From: Bacteroidales bacterium
GTDB lineage: Bacteria; Bacteroidota; Bacteroidia; Bacteroidales; Muribaculaceae
NCBI GenBank assembly: GCA_014800895.1
Contig: JAAVFG010000041.1
Span: 1-52,248, forward strand
Length of the DNA: 52,248 nucleotides
Direction: 5' to 3'
Shown here: positions 8,234 through 16,269 of the stretch, in pieces
How the letters are laid out: every line of letters starts with the position of its first letter
Position numbering within the stretch: position 1 is the stretch's first letter
Program-made: the position numbers and the translations under genes
The notes under the pieces: model-generated
What the model was told of the DNA's origin: nothing
What the model saw: the letters and a program-made list of their open reading frames with translations, nothing else
Database searches by the model: none

Positions 8234-11212
8234 ATGAAAATCGGATTGCAAATGAAAAAGATTATCTTGCTCCTATTGACGATTACGGCTCTTAACCTCT
8301 CGGCCATGGGGCAGACAACGGAAGTAAAAGGCGTAGTGATCGATGCCTCTACAGAGGAGCCCCTTATTGGTGCAACTGTACAAGTGAAAAACTCGAGTAT
8401 CGGTGGCGCTACGAATCTTGACGGTGAATTTACCCTTAAAAATGTAGACCCTAAAGCAATAATCATTGCGAGTTATATTGGATACCAGCCACAGGAGGTG
8501 AAGCTCAACGGTCGCAGTGTAATTGAAATCCGCTTGAGCGAAGACTCTAAACTTCTTCAGGAAGTAGTGGTGGTGGGCTACGGCACTATGGATAAAAAAG
8601 AGGTGACATCCACTGTGGCGCATATAGGATCGGAAGACTTCCTCGCCTCAAGTTCACTTGATCCCACAATGATGATTCAGGGAAAAGTGCCCGGTGTGTC
8701 GATCACCAACACCGGCGTGGGCGACCCCAATAACCAAGCTTCTATCCAGATTCGTGGTGTCTCATCACGTGCCGCCGGTCTTGGACCTCTTATCGTAATT
8801 GACGGTGTGCCCGGAGGTAACCTCACTAATCTTAATCCCAACGATATCGCCAGTTTCGATATCCTTAAAGACGGTGCAGCAGCCGCAATCTACGGTACAC
8901 GCGGTTCAAACGGTGTGATAGTAGTTACTACTAAGAAAGGTTCGCGCGATGGAGCTGTCCATACATCTTATATAGGCACAGTGACAGCCAATGTTGCCAA
9001 CCATGAGCTTAAGATGCTTGATGCCGACAGCTACCGCAAGCTCCGTGCCGATGCAGTAAACGGTGTAGACCTCGGAGGAAATGATAACTGGCTCGATGCA
9101 GTGACACGTACAGGATGGGGCACTTCACACACCGTGAGCATCAGCGGCGGTAACGATAAGACTAACTATCGTGCCACAATAGATTATCGTATACAGAACG
9201 GCGTGGACAAATACTCCAAGCGTGAGGAATTTGGCGGACGTGCTTCAATCAACCACACTACTAAAGGAGGACTCTTTAACTTTATTCTCAACGTTGCTCC
9301 ACGTATAATTGAGCGTAAAATAGCTTCCTGGGATGTATTCCGCAACGCGCTTGAGGCTAATCCCACCACTCCGATCTACGACGAAGCCAATGCTCGCTAC
9401 ACCAGTTTTACAGGTCAGACAGCAGGCTACAACCCGGTGGAGATGATGGATCTCGAAGATAACAGTGCCACTACAAAACTCCTCGAAACAGATCTTACTG
9501 TTAAGCTCAACCTTCTTCCCCTTTTCGCCAAGGAGAGCTGGCCATCGCAGACACTCAACACGCAAGTGACAGTTGCCGACCACGAAGATTCCAACTTCAA
9601 CTACTGGTTCCGTCCTTCTACATCCACTCAAGCCATCAACAACGGTTATGACGGTGAAGCATCCCGCAGCTACGCCAAAGGTTTCCAACGCAGCCTCGAA
9701 TGGCTTGCCAACTACACCGGCTCATTCAACGGTAATAATATCAAAGCAATGGTAGGCTACTCATACCAGTATAGCCAATATTCCGGCATTAATGCTGAGA
9801 ATAAAGACTTCCCGAATGATGGTCTCGGTGCCAATAATCTCGGTTCCGGACAATGGGCAGTAGAGGAAGGTCATGTAGGTATGGGTACTTATAAGAATGA
9901 CTGCAAGCTAATAGCATTCTTCGGCCGTGTAAGCTATGACTGGAATAGCCGCTACATCCTTACCGCTTCCTTACGCCACGAAGGTTCATCAAAATTCGGT
10001 GCCAACCATAAATGGGGTAACTTCCCCGCTGTATCGGTAGGTTGGAGAATCTCAGAAGAGTCATTTATGAAAAATATATCATGGATCAACGACTTGAAGA
10101 TTCGTGCCGACTATGGTGAAACAGGTAATCAGGATTTCAGCAATTATATGTCGCTGAATACAATGACAGGCTTTGGCTACTACTACTACAATGGTAAATA
10201 CTACCAGGTATGGGGACCTGCTAAGAACGTGAATCCGGATTTACATTGGGAGAAAGCCAAGAACTGGAACGTCGGCATCGACTTCTCAATTCTATCCAAC
10301 CGACTCTCCGGGTCTCTAAACTACTACACACGCCGTCAGCAAGATCTCCTTGGTGATTATTACGTGTCGGTTCCTCCCTATCTCTTCAGTTCAACATTCG
10401 TAAACGTGGGCACAATGCGTAATGCCGGTTTCGAGTTTGATCTTCGTTGGAATGCCGTTGCCACTCCCGACTTCACTTACAACATTGACTTCGTAGGCGC
10501 AACGATGGACAATAAGTTTGTCAACTTCAGCAACTCAGAATATGTAGGTCAGGAATATTATGATGTAGTTGGGACAGAAGATCCTTATCCTTTCCATAAT
10601 CTCCAGCGCATCCAGCAAGGAAAACGCCTCGGCAATTTCTATATGTATCGCTACGCAGGAATTGATGAGAACGGCAACTGGGCGATCTATGATAAGGACG
10701 GTAACATCAAACTTGCCTCCGAAGGCACAGAGGAAGATCGTCAGGTGGTTGGCAACGGCCTCCCGAAATTCACAGCCTCGATGACCCATACTTTCCGCTA
10801 TAAGAACCTTGACCTTTCACTCTTCTTCCGTGGAGCATTCGGATACGACATCTTCAACATCCACGATTTTTACTATGGTCATCAGAGTTTCAACGGCAAT
10901 GTTATGGAAAAAGCCTACGGTAAGTATGCGGCACTCAAGGGCAGTCAGGAAGTAACAGACTACTATCTTGAGAAAGGTGACTATGTTAAGTTGGACGCAC
11001 TTACATTGGGATATACCTTCAATATCAACAAGCGTTTCATCGACAACATCCGTTTGACTTTCACTGCCAAGAATCTTTTTACAATCACAGGTTACAGCGG
11101 TATAGACCCCTCCTCATTCCAGACAAACGGACTTACTCCCGGTGCAACCGGCTCACGGAGTTATTATCCCTCCTGTCGCCAGTTTATCTTAGGAGTTCAG
11201 CTTGATTTCTAA
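8234..11212 (+). CDS. SusC/RagA-type TonB-dependent outer-membrane transporter
   Basis: About 992 residues; imports oligosaccharides through the outer membrane using TonB energy. The signal peptide runs MKKIILLLLTITALNLSAMGQ. It is followed by a carboxypeptidase-regulatory-like domain (VKGVVIDASTEEPLIGATV, about residues 28-110), the SusC-family element VVVGYGTMDKKEVTS, a plug domain (IQIRGVSSRAAGLGPLIVID...DIASFDILKDGAAAAIYGTR) and a long beta-barrel ending in QFILGVQLDF. The barrel segment NLFTITGYSGIDP is typical of SusC-like proteins. The longest frame begins at a GTG (8210); ATG 8234 or 8252 fits the signal peptide better, and I give 8234. It pairs with the SusD gene 74 bases downstream. 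Confidence 0.95.
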   Translation: MKIGLQMKKIILLLLTITALNLSAMGQTTEVKGVVIDASTEEPLIGATVQVKNSSIGGATNLDGEFTLKNVDPKAIIIASYIGYQPQEVKLNGRSVIEIRLSEDSKLLQEVVVVGYGTMDKKEVTSTVAHIGSEDFLASSSLDPTMMIQGKVPGVSITNTGVGDPNNQASIQIRGVSSRAAGLGPLIVIDGVPGGNLTNLNPNDIASFDILKDGAAAAIYGTRGSNGVIVVTTKKGSRDGAVHTSYIGTVTANVANHELKMLDADSYRKLRADAVNGVDLGGNDNWLDAVTRTGWGTSHTVSISGGNDKTNYRATIDYRIQNGVDKYSKREEFGGRASINHTTKGGLFNFILNVAPRIIERKIASWDVFRNALEANPTTPIYDEANARYTSFTGQTAGYNPVEMMDLEDNSATTKLLETDLTVKLNLLPLFAKESWPSQTLNTQVTVADHEDSNFNYWFRPSTSTQAINNGYDGEASRSYAKGFQRSLEWLANYTGSFNGNNIKAMVGYSYQYSQYSGINAENKDFPNDGLGANNLGSGQWAVEEGHVGMGTYKNDCKLIAFFGRVSYDWNSRYILTASLRHEGSSKFGANHKWGNFPAVSVGWRISEESFMKNISWINDLKIRADYGETGNQDFSNYMSLNTMTGFGYYYYNGKYYQVWGPAKNVNPDLHWEKAKNWNVGIDFSILSNRLSGSLNYYTRRQQDLLGDYYVSVPPYLFSSTFVNVGTMRNAGFEFDLRWNAVATPDFTYNIDFVGATMDNKFVNFSNSEYVGQEYYDVVGTEDPYPFHNLQRIQQGKRLGNFYMYRYAGIDENGNWAIYDKDGNIKLASEGTEEDRQVVGNGLPKFTASMTHTFRYKNLDLSLFFRGAFGYDIFNIHDFYYGHQSFNGNVMEKAYGKYAALKGSQEVTDYYLEKGDYVKLDALTLGYTFNINKRFIDNIRLTFTAKNLFTITGYSGIDPSSFQTNGLTPGATGSRSYYPSCRQFILGVQLDF

Positions 11213-11286
11213 AAAACTGAACCCTCAAAAAATTTGGTTAAATTTCTTCTACAAGATTAATAATCACTTAAAACCGACAAGTAATC

Positions 11287-13005
11287 ATGAAATTATATAA
11301 ATTTGCCATTGCCTTGACACTCGGTGCTCTCTCATCCACAAGCTGCACTAATCTTGATGAGCACCTCTATGATCAGGTTGGATCAGAAAACTACTATAAC
11401 ACCCGTAACGATGTGATTCGCGCAGTGTTCCGTCCTTTCGAGCATGGCTACTGGAGTATCCAAAGCCGCCACGTGCTTAACGAACTCTCTGCCGACCAGC
11501 TTATCACCCCCTCTCGTGACGGATGGTGGGACGACGGAGGCTTATGGCGCCGCTACCACTACCACACTTGGACAAATGAAGAGGGAACAATCGAGACGGA
11601 ATGGAACGGCTGCTATCAGGGAATTATGCAAGCCAACTATGTGATCGATGACCTTGAGACTCTCTCTGCTTCACAGTTCGGCTTCTCTACAGCAGAATTC
11701 AACAATCTCAAAGCCCAGTGCCGCACTCTCCGTGCCTGGTTCTATATCCGCTTACTTGACTTTTTCCGAAACATTCCTCTCGCAGTCAGCAAAGATGTAA
11801 ATCTAAATTCAAAAGGACAAGTTAAGCCTACAGAGATTTTCAACTTCGTGGAGAGTGAACTTAAGGAATGTGTGGAACTCTTATCTACGAAGGCCTCTAC
11901 CGGTGGCAATGAATTGCAACAGGCTCAGTGGAACAAAGCCGGAGCAGCCGCTCTTCTGGTACGCCTCTATCTAAACGCTCAGACCTGGATCGGAACCGAC
12001 TGCTATGCCGATTGTGAAACGTGGGCACAACGCATTCTCAACGGAGAATTCGGTTCATACTCCCTTGCTGACACATGGGACGCAGCTTTTGACTGGGACA
12101 ACGAAAAATGTCCTGAAGTAATCTTTGCTTTCCCCGCTGCACAAGGCTACACATTCTGGCATTATCAGGGAGACACTTATTGGTGGAGCACCCCATCACA
12201 ATTCCGCTACTATATAGGCGACCAGAAAGCGGAAGCAGGAGATCATAACTGTAAATACGCATGCACTCCAAGCTACGATCTATCAGGAAATCTATATAAT
12301 TATACACTCGGCAATACCGTACAGAAATTCCGTAATTATCCGGACGATGTACGTCTTAAGCTATATCGCAATACCGGAGACAGCAGACGTGAAGGTCTCT
12401 TCATATTCGGCAAACTTCCATCTGTGAAAGAGGGTGAGGAATTTGTGACTGATCCATATGGAAATTATGAACTTGATATACGCGATGCAGTAGGTCACTT
12501 CGCGGGACTTGCTGAAGGAGAATGGCCCGAAGAAAAGACCAGCAATCTTCAGAGCGGCGACCATAATTCTGGTTATCACTTTGCCAAATATCCCTTCTAT
12601 GCCGATGATGAACAAGGTCAACTCGAATCAGACTATGTTGAGATTCGGCTTGCCGAGGTGATTTATTCTTTAGCTGAGGCAAAGTTCCGTCAGGGACAAA
12701 AGAATGAGGCTGCCAGACTCCTCAACAGTGTACGAAAGCGAAACTATCCTTCCTCTTCCTGGACCACCACACTCTATGCTCCTGAAGGCAATGCTTCTCT
12801 TACTGAACAGGAACTGCTCGACGAATGGGGGCGAGAGTTTTTTGCTGAAAGTCGCCGACGCACCGATCTTGTCCGTTTCGGTAAGTTTAACTCCGAAGCT
12901 TGGTGGGATAAGAATGTAGATGCCGATTCTCATACTGCGATTTTCCCGATTCCGCGTAAGGCAATCGATACAAATCATAACTTGGTGCAAAACCCCGGCT
13001 ACTAA
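11287..13005 (+). CDS. SusD/RagB-type glycan-binding lipoprotein
   Basis: 572-residue cell-surface lipoprotein that caps the SusC barrel and captures oligosaccharide. The lipobox is ALSSTSC with Cys20. The N-terminal region (YDQVGSENYYNTRNDVIRAV) and the TPR-like segment (LKAQCRTLRAWFYIRLLDFF) are those of the SusD fold. The C-terminal RagB/SusD domain has RLAEVIYSLAEAKFRQGQ, ARLLNSVRKRNYP and the conserved ELLDEWGREFFAESRRRTDLVRFGKF. It ends in IFPIPRKAIDTNHNLVQNPGY, also family-typical. It lies directly after susC in the same operon. Many aromatic residues in the middle are available for sugar stacking. Confidence 0.95.
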   Translation: MKLYKFAIALTLGALSSTSCTNLDEHLYDQVGSENYYNTRNDVIRAVFRPFEHGYWSIQSRHVLNELSADQLITPSRDGWWDDGGLWRRYHYHTWTNEEGTIETEWNGCYQGIMQANYVIDDLETLSASQFGFSTAEFNNLKAQCRTLRAWFYIRLLDFFRNIPLAVSKDVNLNSKGQVKPTEIFNFVESELKECVELLSTKASTGGNELQQAQWNKAGAAALLVRLYLNAQTWIGTDCYADCETWAQRILNGEFGSYSLADTWDAAFDWDNEKCPEVIFAFPAAQGYTFWHYQGDTYWWSTPSQFRYYIGDQKAEAGDHNCKYACTPSYDLSGNLYNYTLGNTVQKFRNYPDDVRLKLYRNTGDSRREGLFIFGKLPSVKEGEEFVTDPYGNYELDIRDAVGHFAGLAEGEWPEEKTSNLQSGDHNSGYHFAKYPFYADDEQGQLESDYVEIRLAEVIYSLAEAKFRQGQKNEAARLLNSVRKRNYPSSSWTTTLYAPEGNASLTEQELLDEWGREFFAESRRRTDLVRFGKFNSEAWWDKNVDADSHTAIFPIPRKAIDTNHNLVQNPGY

Positions 13006-13093
13006 GCATCTTTTATCAAGTTAATCTATCAATAATTATCAGGCAATCCAAAGTTTATATAAACTCCTCTCTCCTCATTTATTTTCAACCCTT

Positions 13094-13543
13094 ATGAAAA
13101 CTCTAAATATATTCAATACTTTGGCAGCTCTCACTCTGCTAATCTTTTCGAGCTGTGAAAATGATAAAGACCTCGTGGTGGTGGAGATACCGGTAGCTCC
13201 TTATGAGATACCTGCTCTTTGGCTCGTAGGCAATGCCACTCCCGCCGACTGGAATATCGATGATCCAACCCCAATGACTGAAGTAAGCGAAAACGTATTC
13301 CAATATGTCGGACAGCTCAACGAAGGAGAGTTCAAGTGTCCGATGGAACCGGGTAACTGGGGCGGGGCATTTATCATGCCTACTATCGGGGGAACCACAA
13401 TTTCCAGCACCGGAGTAGCAAATGATGAGGTATCACTGATGCCTAACGGCAATCCGGATAATAAATGGGTGGTGACTGAGTCTGGCAACTATACTATTGT
13501 GATCGATGGCAACAAGCATAAAATCAAAGTAACAAAGAACTAA
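13094..13543 (+). CDS. Single-domain SusE/SusF-like surface lipoprotein
   Basis: 149-residue lipoprotein (lipobox LIFSSC, Cys21). The mature part holds one carbohydrate-binding module of the SusE/F type: WLVGNATPADWNIDD, the strand pair NVFQYVGQLNEGEFKCP and the end GNYTIVIDGNKHKIKVTKN. Trp residues in VGNATPADW and PGNWGG are of the kind that contact glucan. SusE and SusF of the starch system carry two or three such modules, so this is a shortened version. It sits between susD and the GH97 gene, where SusE/F genes are expected, and three bases before the GH97 start. Role: extra starch or alpha-glucan binding at the surface (family knowledge). Confidence 0.82.
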   Translation: MKTLNIFNTLAALTLLIFSSCENDKDLVVVEIPVAPYEIPALWLVGNATPADWNIDDPTPMTEVSENVFQYVGQLNEGEFKCPMEPGNWGGAFIMPTIGGTTISSTGVANDEVSLMPNGNPDNKWVVTESGNYTIVIDGNKHKIKVTKN

Positions 13544-13546
13544 GTT

Positions 13547-15547
13547 ATGAGTATCAAGTCAATATTATTCACTATAATGGCTGGCACAGCCTTAGTAGTC
13601 TCGGCAAAGCCTTTGACAGTTTCATCTCCTGATAACAGCATCTCACTCAAGTTCGATACTGATAAGGGGATAGCTCAATATTCCGTAGAGCGCAACGGCA
13701 AGATAATCCTCAATCCTTCTCGGCTCGGTATCGACATCAAGGATGGTGTTGATTTAAGCGAGGGTTTCTCAGTAGATCAATCTTCAAAAGACAGCCATTC
13801 CGAGACTTGGCGACCCGTATGGGGTGAAGAGGCTGAAATTGCCAATAACTATAATGAACTTCGTGTGACTCTTGCACAGAAAAAACTTGCACCCGGACGC
13901 ACCCTCGATATCGTATTCCGTGTTTTCAACGATGGTATCGGTTTCCGTTATGAATTTCCACGTCAGAAAGATCTTGGCGACTTCACCATTATGAATGAAC
14001 TTACGGAATTTGCTTTTGCCGACAACCATACGACTTGGTCAATTCCCGCAGAGGGCTACCGATTCTATGAAGCTCTTTTCCGTGAGCTCCCTCTTGACAG
14101 TATGGGTTACGTCTCCACTCCTGTTACCCTCCGTGCCTCCGATGGTACACACATGGCTCTTCATCAGGCTAACCTCACAGATTATGCCGCTATGAACGTG
14201 CAAGCCACCCCTGGAAGCAACACATTGCATGCCCGACTCACTCCTTGGATGAACGGAGATGCCGTATATGTTACCAATGTGCGTGTATCTCCCTGGCGGA
14301 CACTCATAATTGCCGACAATGCCGGCGACATGGCTTTGAGCCGCATAATGCTTAATCTCAATGACCCGTGTGTCATAGAAAATGCTGAGGAATTTTGCAA
14401 GCCCCAAAGATATATAGGCGTCTGGTGGTGCTATCATATGAAGACCGCCACATGGGAGGCTGGAGAAAAACATGGAGCCACGACTGAGAATGTAAAACGC
14501 TATATGGATTTCGCCGCACGCCACAATTTCGGAGGTGTGTTGGTAGAGGGTTGGAACCACGACTGGGCAACTTGGGATTTTTCCTTCACCCGTCCGTACG
14601 AGGATTTCGATATTGCCGAGATCAATCGGTATGGTCGTGAAAAGGGGGTTACACTTATAGGTCATCACGAGACCGGGGGTAAGCTCGCCAACTACGAGCG
14701 TCAGATGGCGGATGGTATGAAGCTCTACAAAGATAACGGTATGCACTATGTAAAGACAGGGTATGTAGGCGATCTCCTCGACGACAAAGAGCATCATAGC
14801 AGCCAGTTCGGTGTGCGCCACTATCGCAAGGTAATAGAAACTGCAGCTGCCCATAACCTTGCTATTGACAATCATGAACCTGTGATGCCTACCGGTCTGC
14901 AACGTACTTATCCCAACCTTATGACTCAAGAAGGTGTACGTGGTCAGGAATGGGACGCTTGGTGTCCAGAAGGTGGCAACCCACCAAGCCACACTGTGAC
15001 GCTCCCCTTCACAAGAGGTTTGGCAGGGCCTATGGATTTCACTCCTGTCACTTTCCGCTTTGAAAATCCGGTTATGCCTCAGACACACGTCAACACTACC
15101 CTTGCAAAACAATTGGCACTTTTCGTCATACTTTATTCACCTCTCCAGATGGCATCTGACGAGATCGAGAACTACGAGGCTAATCCCGGTCCCTTCCAGT
15201 TTGTATGCGACTGTCCAACCGATTGGGAACGTACGGTATTCCCGGAAGCTGAAATCGGTAAATACATCACTACTGCCCGTAAAGAGAAGGGGGGCGACAG
15301 TTGGTTTGTAGGTAGTGCTACAGGCGATGAGGCACGTGTAGCCAACATTAATCTTTCTTTCCTTGATCCGGGATGCACCTATCGTGCTACAATCTACCGG
15401 GACGGGGAGAATGCCAACTACGACACCAACCCCTATCCTGTGGTGATAGAGCAGAAGGATGTGACATCTGAGTCCGTCCTCAGTATTCCCCAAGGACGAA
15501 GCGGAGGATGTGCCATAAAGTTGGCGAAACTTTCTTACCCAAGGTAA
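13547..15547 (+). CDS. susB: GH97 glycoside hydrolase, SusB-like inverting alpha-glucosidase
   Basis: 666 residues with a signal peptide (about 1-20, ending VVSAK); probably periplasmic. It has an N-terminal beta-sandwich (SSPDNSISLKFDTDKG), a (beta/alpha)8 barrel from about residue 290 (YIGVWWCYHMKTATWEAGEKHGAT) and a C-terminal sheet domain. In the barrel VKTGYVGD has Gly405 where retaining GH97 members have the nucleophile Asp. Glu444 in NHEPVMPTG matches the catalytic-base Glu of inverting SusB, and DEIENYE lies where SusB has its acid and calcium ligands. The pattern therefore predicts an inverting alpha-glucosidase rather than a retaining alpha-galactosidase. It closes the susCD operon. 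The exact linkage it cleaves is not determined by sequence. Confidence 0.88.
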   Translation: MSIKSILFTIMAGTALVVSAKPLTVSSPDNSISLKFDTDKGIAQYSVERNGKIILNPSRLGIDIKDGVDLSEGFSVDQSSKDSHSETWRPVWGEEAEIANNYNELRVTLAQKKLAPGRTLDIVFRVFNDGIGFRYEFPRQKDLGDFTIMNELTEFAFADNHTTWSIPAEGYRFYEALFRELPLDSMGYVSTPVTLRASDGTHMALHQANLTDYAAMNVQATPGSNTLHARLTPWMNGDAVYVTNVRVSPWRTLIIADNAGDMALSRIMLNLNDPCVIENAEEFCKPQRYIGVWWCYHMKTATWEAGEKHGATTENVKRYMDFAARHNFGGVLVEGWNHDWATWDFSFTRPYEDFDIAEINRYGREKGVTLIGHHETGGKLANYERQMADGMKLYKDNGMHYVKTGYVGDLLDDKEHHSSQFGVRHYRKVIETAAAHNLAIDNHEPVMPTGLQRTYPNLMTQEGVRGQEWDAWCPEGGNPPSHTVTLPFTRGLAGPMDFTPVTFRFENPVMPQTHVNTTLAKQLALFVILYSPLQMASDEIENYEANPGPFQFVCDCPTDWERTVFPEAEIGKYITTARKEKGGDSWFVGSATGDEARVANINLSFLDPGCTYRATIYRDGENANYDTNPYPVVIEQKDVTSESVLSIPQGRSGGCAIKLAKLSYPR

Positions 15548-15715
15548 ACATATTCTAACAATAGATTTCCGTCCTGAAAACGAAAATATGAATATCGCTA
15601 CTAATCATGCAATCATTTCAGGCATAAGATTGGTAAATAAAGGTAAAAATGTAGATTAGGTATAATTTGTTAAAAATGCAGTTATGAAACGCCATCCTGA
15701 TGTAACTGTACTCCG

Positions 15716-15748
15716 AGGCTATCCTTTGTGATAGCCTTTTCTTTTTAC
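15716..15748 (+). terminator. Rho-independent terminator downstream of the glycan locus
   Basis: AGGCTATC (15716-15723) pairs with GATAGCCT (15730-15737), loop of six, followed by TTTCTTTTT. It lies about 170 bases after the GH97 stop; nothing else on the plus strand needs it. Confidence 0.75.
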
Positions 15749-15812
15749 TACAATTAATTAAATATTACAAAATGCGTACAATTACCATTGACCTCATTCA
15801 TAGGGGAGATAA

Positions 15813-15844
15813 ATAAAAAAGGATTGTCTGAAAAGACAATCCTT
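15813..15844 (-). terminator. Terminator of the tRNA-Glu pair
   Basis: On the minus strand GGATTGTC (15842-15835) pairs with GACAATCC (15828-15821), followed by TTTTTTATTT. It lies just downstream of the second transcribed tRNA. Confidence 0.8.
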
Positions 15845-15848
15845 AAAG

Positions 15849-15920
15849 TAGTCGATCCGGGACTCGAACCCGAGTCTCCACCGTGAGAGGGTGGCGTGCT
15901 AACCGCTACACTAATCGACC
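15849..15920 (-). tRNA. tRNA-Glu (CTC), second in transcript
   Basis: 72 bases without the CCA end. Minus-strand reading: acceptor GGTCGAT/ATCGACT with a G-U first pair, D-stem GTGT/GCAC, anticodon stem CCACC/GGTGG around loop CTCTCAC (anticodon CTC), T-arm TCGGG-TTCGAGT-CCCGG, discriminator A. The sequence is identical to the copy at 15943-16014. Confidence 0.93.
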
Positions 15921-15942
15921 GGTTGAAGTATGGTAAAGTTTG

Positions 15943-16014
15943 TAGTCGATCCGGGACTCGAACCCGAGTCTCCACCGTGAGAGGGTGGCGTGCTAACCGC
16001 TACACTAATCGACC
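15943..16014 (-). tRNA. tRNA-Glu (CTC), first in transcript
   Basis: 72 bases, identical in every position to the neighbouring tRNA and separated from it by 22 bases. All four arms pair normally and the anticodon is CTC. It is transcribed first from the promoter at 16055-16086. Confidence 0.93.
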
Positions 16015-16054
16015 ATTCGGTTATTCAAGAGAGGTGTTATCCTCTTTTGCTCTG

Positions 16055-16086
16055 CAAAGTTAATACATATTTTTTTATCTTGCAAT
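16055..16086 (-). promoter_or_regulatory. Promoter of the tRNA-Glu pair
   Basis: Minus strand: ATTG (16086-16083), 20 bases, TAACTTTG (16062-16055). About 40 bases separate the -7 box from the first tRNA. Confidence 0.6.
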
Positions 16087-16175
16087 AGCTATGATGAATT
16101 TTTTTCAAATAAAAGTTTTTTTCTTAAAAAATATTAGAATTTTCAAGAAATATACAGAAATTACAAATAAATCGT

Positions 16176-16183
16176 TATATTTG
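16176..16183 (+). promoter_or_regulatory. -7 promoter box of the CotH-repeat gene
   Basis: TATATTTG at 16176-16183 predicts a start near 16190 and supports the downstream ATG at 16270 with a leader of about 80 bases. The -33 box is not clear. Confidence 0.45.
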
Positions 16184-16269
16184 CGAAAAAGATTGTAAAG
16201 TAATGTCACTGTATTTAAATAATGTGCGGTGGCATATACTCCAATAGGCTTGACTTTATTAAAATCATC

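Noticed and set aside
14039..15112. 357-codon frame on the minus strand opposite the GH97 gene
   Set aside because: Antisense shadow of a strongly conserved enzyme gene; no signal or domain pattern.
15684..15731. Short ORF MKRHPDVTVLRGYPL ending in the terminator after the GH97 gene
   Set aside because: Only 15 codons, its stop is formed by the terminator stem, and there is no clear promoter or coupling. Probably chance.
16222..16269. N-terminal extension of the CotH-repeat protein
   Set aside because: The extra 16 residues precede a complete signal peptide, so ATG 16270 is the likely start.
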